From Eubacteriales bacterium (GTDB lineage Bacteria > Bacillota > Clostridia > Lachnospirales > Lachnospiraceae): a DNA stretch of 40,608 nucleotides. The stretch is from assembly GCA_030536555.1 (NCBI GenBank), contig JAUNPU010000028.1, forward strand, positions 1 to 40,608. Direction: 5' to 3'. Within the stretch, counting starts at the first letter, position 1. Every line of letters starts with the position of its first letter. Both the position numbers and the translations under genes were made by a program. The notes below the pieces were generated by a model. That model searched no databases and was not told the DNA's origin. It saw only the letters and a program-made list of their open reading frames with translations. Below are positions 33,509 to 40,460 of the stretch, piece after piece.

Positions 33509-33813
33509 TGGAATATCGTATCATAAAGTCACCGTCTCCGGGAACCCTTGACATCCTGCTTCGGAGAAAAGGCTCCGGTGCGCAGAAACAGATGGAATAT
33601 CCCGATGCCATCGGGATGGTTCAGGGCAGGATGATTGATATGGTCTATGCGGCAGACATTGCCGAAAAGGCGGTGGGCGTCACCGTGGAGGATATACGCG
33701 GCAACTGTCCCCAGAACATGGTGCTGCTGGCACTGTTCGGGGACACGTCATCGGTTGAGGCGGCTATGGGAGAGATAAGGAGAGCGTTGGATGATAACAG
33801 CAAAACTGATTGA
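33508..33813 (+). CDS. Divergent BMC-domain protein
   Basis: A 101-residue protein. After a 30-residue N-terminal piece (IIKSPSPGTLDILLRRKGSG) it follows the BMC fold order: YPDAIGMVQGRMIDMVYAAD, IAEKAVGVTVEDIRGN, then QNMVLLALFGDTSSVEAAMG and a final helix. The conserved [17 protein letters not shown] stretch of ordinary hexamers is altered to VLLALFGDTSSVEAAM and the edge Lys/Arg residues are missing, so packing in the shell may differ or it may be an internal BMC-like adaptor. ATG 33508 (after AAGGAG) is chosen over GTG 33505. It overlaps the EutN gene by 23 bases. Confidence 0.75.
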   Translation: MEYRIIKSPSPGTLDILLRRKGSGAQKQMEYPDAIGMVQGRMIDMVYAADIAEKAVGVTVEDIRGNCPQNMVLLALFGDTSSVEAAMGEIRRALDDNSKTD

Positions 33814-34060
33814 TAACATCTGGGCAACCAGAAAAGCAGAGGGGCTGCAGGGCTGCAAGCTGATGCTGGCGCAGCTGATCGGCGGGACCCGAAGCGGCGA
33901 GCGGATGGTCGTTGTGGACACCATCAGCGCCGGAATCGGGGACCGGGTCATAATCACCACCGGCTCCGGAGCAAGACGCATGCTGGGAGATGACAATATT
34001 CCGGTAGATGCAGTAGTAGTAGGAATTATCGACGAAGACTGTGAGGTTGCAGACAACTGA
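33791..34060 (+). CDS. eutN: EutN/CcmL-type pentameric shell vertex protein
   Basis: An 89-residue BMC-P protein that caps the shell vertices. Family pattern: MITAKLIDNIWATRKAEGLQ, GCKLMLAQLIGG, MVVVDTISAGIGDRVIITTG and GSGARRM, then PVDAVVVGIIDE. It is the only pentamer gene in the window. Its start lies within the preceding gene behind AAGGAGAG. Without pentamers, shells of this kind remain open tubes or sheets, so the gene is expected to be essential for closure. Confidence 0.95.
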   Translation: MITAKLIDNIWATRKAEGLQGCKLMLAQLIGGTRSGERMVVVDTISAGIGDRVIITTGSGARRMLGDDNIPVDAVVVGIIDEDCEVADN

Positions 34061-34083
34061 GGCAGTCAGAGAGGAAGGAACAG

Positions 34084-34710
34084 ATGAAGAATCTGATCTG
34101 TGCAAAAGAGATAGAGAAGCTGAGAGAAGAGGGGAAAACCGTCTGCTATGTGGACGACAATACGATCCTCACCCCATCAGCGAAGGATGCGGCGGACATC
34201 CATGGAATCCAGATCCGGACCAGGGCAGAAGCCTGTGAAAGCGCGGCAGGGACAGGAACGGGCGCTCTGGACAGCGCTCAGATCTATCAGGTCTTAAAGG
34301 TCCTGATGGAGCGCGGACTGTTAGACGGACTGCTAAAGCCTTACGACAGTGAAAGCCATGCAAACGGCCTGAAGGTGGTTCGTGGCAATACGGTGAAGAT
34401 GGATGTCTTTGACACCGGCAATCCCAACGCAACGGCATATTTTCAGGAGCTGGTAAGCAAGGAGGAATCCCACATCAGCGCTGGATTCCTGGTGATCGAT
34501 CACTCGGACTTTGAGTGGGAGCTGACCTACGAGGAGATCGACTATGTGATCGAAGGAACCCTGACGGTGACCATCGACGGCAAACAGTATACGGCTTATG
34601 CGGGAGACGTGCTGTTCGTTCCGTCTGGCTCTAAGGTGATCTGGGGTTCTCCGGACAAGGCGAGAATCTTCTATGCCACCTATCCGGCAAACTGGGCGGA
34701 CTTATTATAA
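34084..34710 (+). CDS. eutQ: EutQ-like cupin protein, possible acetate kinase
   Basis: A 208-residue protein with an N-terminal segment found in EutQ (KNLICAKEIEKLREEGKTVC; TILTPSAKDAADIHGIQI) and a C-terminal cupin barrel (about 125-208) with FLVIDHSDFEWELTYEEIDY, VIEGTLTVTIDGKQY and AGDVLFVPSGSKVIWGSPDK. Salmonella EutQ has acetate kinase activity. No ackA gene is seen here, so this protein may complete acetyl phosphate to acetate plus ATP. It follows eutN by 23 bases behind AGAGAGGAAG. Confidence 0.88.
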   Translation: MKNLICAKEIEKLREEGKTVCYVDDNTILTPSAKDAADIHGIQIRTRAEACESAAGTGTGALDSAQIYQVLKVLMERGLLDGLLKPYDSESHANGLKVVRGNTVKMDVFDTGNPNATAYFQELVSKEESHISAGFLVIDHSDFEWELTYEEIDYVIEGTLTVTIDGKQYTAYAGDVLFVPSGSKVIWGSPDKARIFYATYPANWADLL

Positions 34711-34743
34711 GAACGATACGAGATATCGGGGAAGGATATAAAA

Positions 34744-36417
34744 ATGGAGAATTTTGATTTTGATTTGCGTTCCATTCAGGAAGCAAGAGATCTGGCACGG
34801 AAGGGTGCCGAGGCTGCCAGAAAAATGGCAGCTTACACAGAGGAGCAGATCGACCGTATTTTGCAGAGCATGGTAAAGGCAGCTGTGGAGCACGAGGCAT
34901 GCCTGGCAAAGATGGCAGTGGAAGAGACCGGATTCGGCAGGGAGCTGGATAAGACCTACAAGAATCACGCGGCATCTGTGCTGCTGTACGAGGATATTAA
35001 GGACATGAAGACCATCGGCATCCTGTCTGAGGACCCGGCGAAGGGAACCATGGATGTGGCTGCTCCGGCTGGACTGGTTATGGGCATCGTACCGTCCACC
35101 AACCCGACCTCCACCGTCATCTACAAGTCCATGATCGCCATCAAATCCGGCAATGCCATTGTATTCTCTCCGCATCCGTCCGCAGCAAAATGTACGCTGA
35201 AGGCGGCAGAGGTGATGCGCGATGCGGCTGTGGCAGCAGGAGCACCGGAAGGCGTGATCGGCTGTGTCTCCATGCCGTCCATGGGCGCTACCAATGAGCT
35301 GATGCACTGCAAGGAGGTTGCGGTCATCATCGCAACCGGCGGCCCGGGCATGGTAAAAGCCGCATACAGCGCAGGCAAGCCGGCAATCGGCGTAGGCGCA
35401 GGCAACTCCCCGGCTTACATCGAGCGCACCGCCAATGTGAAGGACGCAGTCAGCGCCATCATGGCAAGCAAGACCTTCGACAACGGCACCATCTGTGCCT
35501 CCGAGCAGTCCATCATCTGCGAGACCTGCAATCACGATGAGGTGGTGGCAGAGCTGAAGCGCCAGGGTGGCTACTTCATGACGAAGGAAGAGACCGACAA
35601 GGTGTGCCGCCTGTTGTTCAAAAATGGACATGCCATGAATGCAAAGTTCGTGGGCCGTTCCCCGCAGGTCATCGCTGAGGCAGCCGGCATTCAGATTCCG
35701 GAAGGTACCCGCGTGCTGATCGGCGAGCAGGGCGGCGTCGGTGAAGGCTATCCGCTGTCCTATGAGAAGCTGACCACCGTGCTGGCTTTCTATACCGTAA
35801 AGGACTGGGAGGAAGCATGCCATTTAAGCATCGACCTTTTACAGAACGGCATCGGCCATACCATGAGCCTGCACACCCAGAACCGTGACATTGTACTGAA
35901 ATTCGCTTCCAAGCCGGCATCCAGAATCCTGGTGAACACCGGCGGCAGCATGGGCGGCACCGGCATCAGCACCGGTCTGAACGTGGCATTTACTTTAGGC
36001 TGCGGCACCTGCGGCGGAAGCTCCGTATCCGAAAATGTAAGTCCGCTGCATCTTCTGAATGTGAAGAAGGTGGCTTACGGACTGAAGAACTGCACCACAC
36101 TGCTGGCAGACGACCCGACCTTCCATCATGCAGGCGCTCAGAATGGTCCGTGTGCAGGCAGCCAGACTCCGCATCGTGCGGGTGCACAGACCGTGCAGCC
36201 ATGCGGTCCCTGCAGAGGCAGAGAGTTCAGCCCGGCGGAGATCGTGGCAGCATTTGAAGAGACTGCACGAAAGCGGGACGAGGCAGCCTGCACCACAGCA
36301 GCTTGCGGCGGAACCGCGGCGGCAGATACCTGCACCAAAACCGCAGCAGATGGCTGCACCGGCAATGACGAGAAGCTGGCAGCTCTGGTCTGTCAGCTGA
36401 TTGCATCCATGAAATAA
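34744..36417 (+). CDS. cutF: CoA-acylating acetaldehyde dehydrogenase with Cys-rich tail
   Basis: Oxidises acetaldehyde to acetyl-CoA with NAD+. Catalytic Cys251 lies in TFDNGTICASEQ, and the cofactor motifs TGGPGMVKAAYSAG and GVGAGN are intact. The enzyme domain ends near residue 455. About 100 extra residues follow: a Cys/Ala/Thr-rich linker with nine Cys between residues 450 and 550 (for example QPCGPCRGREF and AACTTAACGG), a helix FSPAEIVAAFEETARKRDEA, and a terminal amphipathic helix NDEKLAALVCQLIASMK that resembles an encapsulation peptide. The start follows a weak GGGGAAGGA. Confidence 0.95.
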   Translation: MENFDFDLRSIQEARDLARKGAEAARKMAAYTEEQIDRILQSMVKAAVEHEACLAKMAVEETGFGRELDKTYKNHAASVLLYEDIKDMKTIGILSEDPAKGTMDVAAPAGLVMGIVPSTNPTSTVIYKSMIAIKSGNAIVFSPHPSAAKCTLKAAEVMRDAAVAAGAPEGVIGCVSMPSMGATNELMHCKEVAVIIATGGPGMVKAAYSAGKPAIGVGAGNSPAYIERTANVKDAVSAIMASKTFDNGTICASEQSIICETCNHDEVVAELKRQGGYFMTKEETDKVCRLLFKNGHAMNAKFVGRSPQVIAEAAGIQIPEGTRVLIGEQGGVGEGYPLSYEKLTTVLAFYTVKDWEEACHLSIDLLQNGIGHTMSLHTQNRDIVLKFASKPASRILVNTGGSMGGTGISTGLNVAFTLGCGTCGGSSVSENVSPLHLLNVKKVAYGLKNCTTLLADDPTFHHAGAQNGPCAGSQTPHRAGAQTVQPCGPCRGREFSPAEIVAAFEETARKRDEAACTTAACGGTAAADTCTKTAADGCTGNDEKLAALVCQLIASMK

Positions 36418-36433
36418 GGCAAGGAGGAAGACC

Positions 36434-37090
36434 ATGGATCAGTGTGATGTACTTATCAAACTTCTGATGGAAGCCGTAAAACAGGAGACTGATCAGAAGA
36501 AATCCGCAGAAGAAGCTGCTGATACCATTCCGGTAGGCGTTTCCAACCGCCATGTACATCTGTCACAGACAGATTTGGACAGACTGTTCGGAGCCGGATA
36601 TCAGTTAAACAAAATGAAGGATCTGTCTCAGCCGGGACAGTATGCCTGCAAGGAGACCGTAACCGTATGCGGACCCAAGGGCGCCATCGAAAAGGTGCGC
36701 ATTCTGGGGCCGGTGAGAAAGCAGACTCAGGTGGAGATTCTGGCAGGCGACTGCTTCAAGCTGGGGGCTAAAACCCAGACCTGCCTCTCCGGTGAGCTGG
36801 CAGGCACAGCCGGAATTACCCTGGTGGGACCGAAGGGCTCTGTTCAGGCAGCAGAAGGTCTGATGATCGCCCAGAGACACATTCACATGACCCCGGCAGA
36901 TGCAGAGCGCTTCGGTGTCCATGACGGTGAGAACGTATGCCTGGAGGTAGAAGGACTCCGCGGCGGCATCCTTGCCAACACTATCGTCCGGGTAACGGCA
37001 CAGTCCGGTCTGGAGTGCCATGTAGATACAGAAGAAGCCAACGCATTCGGTCTTGACGGCACTTCCAGAGTGAAGATCTGGAAGCACTGA
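36434..37090 (+). CDS. pduL: PduL-type phosphotransacylase
   Basis: Converts acetyl-CoA and phosphate to acetyl phosphate and recycles CoA within the shell. The 218 residues have the two PduL halves with zinc-binding His residues: [19 protein letters not shown] in the first and [20 protein letters not shown] in the second, plus [17 protein letters not shown] and [15 protein letters not shown]. An N-terminal amphipathic stretch ([15 protein letters not shown]) before the catalytic part fits an encapsulation peptide. Shine-Dalgarno AAGGAGGAAG, 16 bases after cutF. Confidence 0.95.
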   Translation: MDQCDVLIKLLMEAVKQETDQKKSAEEAADTIPVGVSNRHVHLSQTDLDRLFGAGYQLNKMKDLSQPGQYACKETVTVCGPKGAIEKVRILGPVRKQTQVEILAGDCFKLGAKTQTCLSGELAGTAGITLVGPKGSVQAAEGLMIAQRHIHMTPADAERFGVHDGENVCLEVEGLRGGILANTIVRVTAQSGLECHVDTEEANAFGLDGTSRVKIWKH

Positions 37091-37113
37091 TCTGGCAGGA
37101 AGAGAGGTTCGAT

Positions 37114-37779
37114 GTGGAAGAGAATCTTCAGAGCAGCGCAGACGGCGCGGCGGAAAATGAACAGGAGAACAGCGGCGCTGTGATGCCGGTTGGCGAGAAC
37201 GAAAGCAGTGCAGATCATGCGGGGACACCGGTGAGCGAGAGCGAAAGCAGTGCGGATCATGCGGGGACACCGGTTGGCGAGAGCGAAAGCAGAACAGATG
37301 GCGCTGTGCCGTCGGCTGGCGAAAGTCGAAAAAGTGCGGGGAAACGGCAGCGAAGCAGAAGCGGGAAGCGTAAGTCTGCGGAAGACAACCGGCAAGAGTC
37401 GGCAGAACCAGTAAAAGAGTGCAGCCGGCAGGAAGCACTTTTGAATAAAGCAAATACAACAAAAAAAGAACATATCCAGGAGGAAAGAACAATGAAGTAT
37501 GATGCATTAGGAATGATTGAGACTAAGGGACTGATCGGATCAATCGAGGCAGCAGATGCAATGGTAAAAGCAGCAAACGTAACTCTGGTAGGCAAAGAGT
37601 TCGTAGGCGGCGGTCTGGTAACCGTTATGGTGAGAGGTGACGTAGGCGCTGTTAAGGCAGCAACCGATGCAGGCGCAGCAGCAGCTCAGAGAGTAGGCGA
37701 GCTGGTATCCGTACACGTAATTCCGCGTCCGCACGCAGAGGTAGAGACCATTCTGCCGGCTGCATGCAAAGAGGCATAA
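37114..37779 (+). CDS. BMC-H shell protein with long disordered N-terminal extension (possible dual start)
   Basis: From GTG 37114 (behind AGAGAGG) the frame encodes 221 residues. The first 126 are low-complexity and charged: Ser/Glu-rich repeats with [11 protein letters not shown], then a basic stretch [19 protein letters not shown] and a linker to [13 protein letters not shown]. Residues 127-221 are a complete BMC-H domain nearly identical to the first copy ([53 protein letters not shown]). The internal ATG at 37492 has its own strong CAGGAGGAAAG, so a 95-residue short form is likely, and the long form may be made in addition. PduB/PduB' is a precedent for two shell forms from one gene. The extension may alternatively be untranslated. 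Confidence 0.85.
   Translation: MEENLQSSADGAAENEQENSGAVMPVGENESSADHAGTPVSESESSADHAGTPVGESESRTDGAVPSAGESRKSAGKRQRSRSGKRKSAEDNRQESAEPVKECSRQEALLNKANTTKKEHIQEERTMKYDALGMIETKGLIGSIEAADAMVKAANVTLVGKEFVGGGLVTVMVRGDVGAVKAATDAGAAAAQRVGELVSVHVIPRPHAEVETILPAACKEA
37189..37314 (+). repeat. 42-bp tandem repeat in the shell-gene extension
   Basis: Two close copies at 37189-37230 and 37231-37272, a third decayed copy at 37273-37314 and a trace after it. GAAAGCAG recurs at 37201, 37243 and 37285. Each unit encodes 14 residues ([11 protein letters not shown] plus GE/SE), so the period preserves the reading frame, which fits translation of the extension. Confidence 0.85.
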
Positions 37780-37813
37780 TTCATAATTACTATCCTGACT
37801 TGTTAAAAAATGC

Positions 37814-37851
37814 GAAACGCCTGTCGATACGAGAATTCGACAGGCGTTTTC
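37814..37851. terminator. Bidirectional terminator after the cut operon
   Basis: GAAACGCCTGTCGA (37814-37827) pairs perfectly with TCGACAGGCGTTT (37837-37849) and TTTC follows; AAAAAA precedes on the other side. It can end both the cut operon and the convergent membrane-protein gene. Confidence 0.88.
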
Positions 37852-37852
37852 G

Positions 37853-38380
37853 TCACTTCGTCAGTTGCAGCGCCATCAGCACGGTCGTGAGTGTGATGAA
37901 AATCTCCAGCGCGCTGCTGACGATTCCCACAAGAATCAGAAGTACAGCGGAACCGGCGGTGATCAGCCCAAGCCCAATCAGGTAAGGGCGGTAGCGCCGG
38001 GAATCCCTGCGGTATTGCTCCAGGATGACCAGAAGCAGATACACCAGCAGCAGAACCGCCGCCATAAAGGCAAACACAATATGCAAAAACGCTTTAAGGG
38101 GCAGCAGCTCCGGCAGATAAGGCGTTGTGATGGCGCAGAACAGCAGAATCAGGGCTGCGGGTATCAGCCGCCGACAGACCGCGTTCATGGAGACTGTCTC
38201 CCTGAGCTTACGGTCAATCAGCCAGAAATACCATCCGACCAGGATGCCCCACACCAGAAATGCCAGTTTCTTGTCAATATTTCCAATCACGGAAAAGTTG
38301 GTGGTGAACCACCCGTACCCATGGGTGAACAGGATGGTGTATAGGGGAATGATGATTGTTGCGAGAAGGTTCAGCAGCAT
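37853..38380 (-). CDS. Uncharacterised membrane protein
   Basis: A 175-residue minus-strand protein with about five hydrophobic segments (for example LLATIIIPLYTILFTHGYGW, LAFLVWGILVGWYFWLID, LIPAALILLFCAITTPYL, AAVLLLVYLLLVILEQ, LITAGSAVLLILVGIV). The central loop is basic (EQYRRDSRRYRPY). I do not recognise a family; it is broadly like DUF998-type or other small integral membrane proteins. AAAGGAAG lies before the start. It converges on the cut operon and shares its terminator, and appears unrelated to choline metabolism. Confidence 0.7.
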   Translation of the reverse strand: MLLNLLATIIIPLYTILFTHGYGWFTTNFSVIGNIDKKLAFLVWGILVGWYFWLIDRKLRETVSMNAVCRRLIPAALILLFCAITTPYLPELLPLKAFLHIVFAFMAAVLLLVYLLLVILEQYRRDSRRYRPYLIGLGLITAGSAVLLILVGIVSSALEIFITLTTVLMALQLTK

Positions 38381-38587
38381 GTGTTTCTTCCTTTGTTAAA
38401 TGTTTTTGCGACTTGGTTGTAAGAGTGGTTAGGGTGTTCAAAGTATAGTTTAGTGGGAAAATGTGAAGAGAGTTTGAGAAAGTTCTAAAAAAAGCGGGAA
38501 CATTCTAAAAATAGTAATATTTAAGAGAAAGCTGGAACAAAGGAAGCAAGACAGCAAAACATGGCGAATGATGCAGAGAAAATACAG

Positions 38588-38616
38588 TTGACTTTCCAAA
38601 AGAAATCGCATATACT
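38588..38616 (+). promoter_or_regulatory. Promoter of the second antitoxin RNA
   Basis: TTGACT at 38588-38593, 17-base spacer, TATACT at 38611-38616. Transcription would start near 38622 and no ORF follows, only the short RNA region and a terminator. Confidence 0.78.
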
Positions 38617-38621
38617 GTAGA

Positions 38622-38693
38622 CAGCTAAGGAAAGTTATAAGCTTCACTGATTTCAAAGCGAAAACCCCAGAGCTGCGAACTCTGGGGTTTTCT
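38622..38693 (+). ncRNA. Predicted Fst-like antitoxin RNA
   Basis: A short transcript of about 70 bases from the promoter at 38588 to the terminator at 38660-38692. It contains AAGGAAAG (38627-38634) and CACTGATTTCA (38645-38655), which recur in the same orientation at 38801-38808 and 38822-38832 within the oppositely oriented toxin gene. The RNA is therefore complementary to the toxin mRNA around its start codon in addition to the shared terminator. This matches the RNA I/RNA II logic of Fst-type par loci. Confidence 0.75.
38660..38692. terminator. Shared bidirectional terminator of the second toxin module
   Basis: GAAAACCCCAGAG (38660-38672) and CTCTGGGGTTTTC (38680-38692) form a perfect 13-bp stem with a 7-base loop and T tracts on both strands. 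It ends the toxin mRNA (minus) and the antitoxin RNA (plus). Confidence 0.92.
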
Positions 38694-38737
38694 ATGCCGT
38701 TATGTAGGAGGCTTAGACCTTTTTAGGCTGTTCACTG

Positions 38738-38833
38738 TCATTTGTCTCTGTCCAGCCATTTGCAAATGAGGTAGCTGACCACACTTGCTGCGACAGAGAC
38801 AAGGAAAGCTATAATTGTTTCCACTGATTTCAT
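38738..38833 (-). CDS. Small hydrophobic peptide, predicted Fst-like type I toxin
   Basis: A 31-residue minus-strand peptide: MKSVETIIAFLVSVAASVVS then YLICKWLDRDK. One membrane segment (about residues 6-23) is followed by a KWLDRDK polar tail, a pattern seen in many Firmicutes type I toxins. The start is either ATG at 38833, very close to AGGAGG, or GTG at 38824, which gives METIIAF at better spacing. In the mRNA, ACCTCC pairs with GGAGGT (plus-strand 38849-38854 and 38835-38840), so the ribosome site is sequestered. Minus-strand TATAAT lies at 38874-38869 with a weak TAGAAA -35. Confidence 0.75.
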   Translation of the reverse strand: MKSVETIIAFLVSVAASVVSYLICKWLDRDK

Positions 38834-38974
38834 CACCTCCTTTCTGCTGGAGGTTCGACAGCATTTATATTATAACATATTTGACTGGCGTTTTCTACTA
38901 GATTGCAGAAAAATTTTCAGGCTGTTTTATAAGAAAAAACTTGAAAAATCAAGCAAAATCAGGAAGAAAAACGC

Positions 38975-39003
38975 TTGACACACACGAGAGCGTGGGTTAT
39001 AAT
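38975..39003 (+). promoter_or_regulatory. Consensus promoter of rplM-rpsI
   Basis: Perfect TTGACA (38975-38980) and TATAAT (38998-39003) with a 17-base spacer, followed by the rplM leader. It makes rplM-rpsI independent of the upstream insert. Confidence 0.93.
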
Positions 39004-39009
39004 GTATAA

Positions 39010-39138
39010 CTGTGACGTTAGGTGGAAATGTTTAGGCCAAAGCCCCGGAATAAGCATTTTACTACAAATGTTAAGCTTGAACGGCAGATATGCCGATTCG
39101 TTAATTATGAAACAGGTAATTTAACAGGAGGTTAACCA
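39010..39138 (+). promoter_or_regulatory. Candidate L13 ribosomal leader
   Basis: A 129-base untranslated leader precedes rplM. It contains AACGGCAGATATGCCGATTCGTT, in which GGCA/TGCC and AACG/CGTT can pair (about 39078-39101). Firmicutes rplM genes commonly carry the autoregulatory L13 leader at this place. The assignment rests on position and pairing, not on a covariance match. Shine-Dalgarno AGGAGG is at the end. Confidence 0.5.
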
Positions 39139-39573
39139 ATGAAGAGTTTTATGGCTAGTCCAGCGACGATTGAGAGAAAATGGTACGTAGTAGATGCTAC
39201 CGGATATACATTAGGACGTTTAGCTGCAGAAGTAGCAAAAGTATTAAGAGGAAAGAACAAACCGATCTACACCCCGCACATCGACTGCGGTGATTATGTA
39301 ATCGTTGTTAATGCTGATAAGATCAAAGTAACCGGTAAGAAGATGGATCAGAAGATCTACTACAATCATTCCGATTATGTTGGCGGTATGAAAGAGACCA
39401 CCCTGCGCGAGATGATGGCTAAGAAGCCGGAGCGCGTTATGGAACTGGCAGTTAAGGGTATGCTTCCGAAGGGACCTTTAGGAAGAAGCATGATTACCAA
39501 ACTGCATGTATATGCAGGTCCGGAGCACGAGCATGCAGCTCAGAAGCCGGAAGTTCTGGAAATCAAATTTTAA
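39139..39573 (+). CDS. rplM: 50S ribosomal protein L13
   Basis: Early-assembly large-subunit protein. The 144 residues read [58 protein letters not shown] and [20 protein letters not shown], all standard. Shine-Dalgarno AGGAGG. Normally it directly follows truA in Firmicutes; here 17.6 kb of other genes lie between. Confidence 0.97.
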   Translation: MKSFMASPATIERKWYVVDATGYTLGRLAAEVAKVLRGKNKPIYTPHIDCGDYVIVVNADKIKVTGKKMDQKIYYNHSDYVGGMKETTLREMMAKKPERVMELAVKGMLPKGPLGRSMITKLHVYAGPEHEHAAQKPEVLEIKF

Positions 39574-39601
39574 TTAAAGGTACTGAAAGGAGGAAGTTAT
39601 C

Positions 39602-39991
39602 ATGGCAAACAAATATTATGGAACAGGTAGAAGAAAAAAATCTATCGCAAGAGTATATCTGGTACCGGGTACCGGTAAGATTACCATCAACAAGAGAGAT
39701 ATCGATGAGTATTTAGGTCTGGAGACCTTAAAGCTGGTAGTTCGTCAGCCGCTCGTAGCTACTGAGACTACCGATAAGTTCGACGTTCTGGTTAACGTTC
39801 GCGGCGGCGGCTTCACCGGCCAGGCTGGTGCTATCCGTCACGGCATCTCCAGAGCTCTGCTGCAGGTTGATGCAGACTTCAGACCGGTTCTGAAGAAAGC
39901 AGGATTCCTGACCAGAGATCCGCGTATGAAAGAGAGAAAGAAGTACGGTCTCAAAGCAGCTCGTCGCGCTCCGCAGTTCAGCAAGAGATAA
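39602..39991 (+). CDS. rpsI: 30S ribosomal protein S9
   Basis: Small-subunit protein whose C-terminal tail contacts P-site tRNA. The 129 residues include [39 protein letters not shown] and end in the invariant [10 protein letters not shown]. Starts 28 bases after rplM behind AAAGGAGG. Followed by a strong terminator. Confidence 0.97.
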   Translation: MANKYYGTGRRKKSIARVYLVPGTGKITINKRDIDEYLGLETLKLVVRQPLVATETTDKFDVLVNVRGGGFTGQAGAIRHGISRALLQVDADFRPVLKKAGFLTRDPRMKERKKYGLKAARRAPQFSKR

Positions 39992-40022
39992 TCAGCTGTT
40001 CAAACCGTATCAAAATGGTTCA

Positions 40023-40056
40023 AAAAGCCCGGAAAATCAAGGTTTTCCGGGCTTTT
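40023..40056 (+). terminator. Terminator of rplM-rpsI
   Basis: AAAAGCCCGGAAAA (40023-40036) pairs perfectly with TTTTCCGGGCTTTT (40043-40056). Outside it, CAAACCGTATCA (40001-40012) and TGATATGGTTTG (40074-40085) form a second, nearly perfect inverted pair around the terminator. Confidence 0.92.
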
Positions 40057-40460
40057 CCTATATCCAAACGGTCTGATATGGTTTGACCTGATTTGGCAAA
40101 ACGAGACCCAGTTTTACCCAATTTTTAGTGGTTAAATATAGGACAACCGGCAAAATCGAGGTCAAAAAGAGGGCTTAGTGGTTAAAAAATAGGACAACCG
40201 AAGGACGGTTTGAGGGGCATCGGAGAGAGAATTTCAGCCCATTATCTTTGGAGTTTCTATGGTAGTTTGGCATAGTTTGAACAGATTTGAATAATTGAAT
40301 ATGATTTTAATGCAGCACTCAGTATCAATGACTGGGTGCTTTTTTTATCTTCGGAAATAGCGATTCCGGGATTAGAAAGAGCCGTCACTTTTTATTTTTG
40401 AAGTGGCGGCTTTTTCTATTTCCAGAAGAAATATCAACAATCAGAAATGAGGTGAAGTCA
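40057..40460. other. Repeat-bearing spacer between rpsI and the ParA gene
   Basis: About 400 bp without a gene. It holds a direct repeat of TAGTGGTTAAA-(T/AA)-ATAGGACAACCG at 40126-40149 and 40176-40200. Two intrinsic terminators in tandem follow: AGCACTCAGT (40314-40323) / ACTGGGTGCT (40331-40340) plus six T, and AGCCGTCACTT (40380-40390) / AAGTGGCGGCT (40401-40411) plus T. The repeats could be a partition or replication site, an att region or a leader of the ParA module. The stacked terminators insulate the next gene. Confidence 0.6.

Noticed and set aside
38840..38865. GGTTCGA-like sequence resembling a tRNA T-arm
   Set aside because: No cloverleaf can be formed around it. It lies in the 5' leader of the minus-strand toxin.
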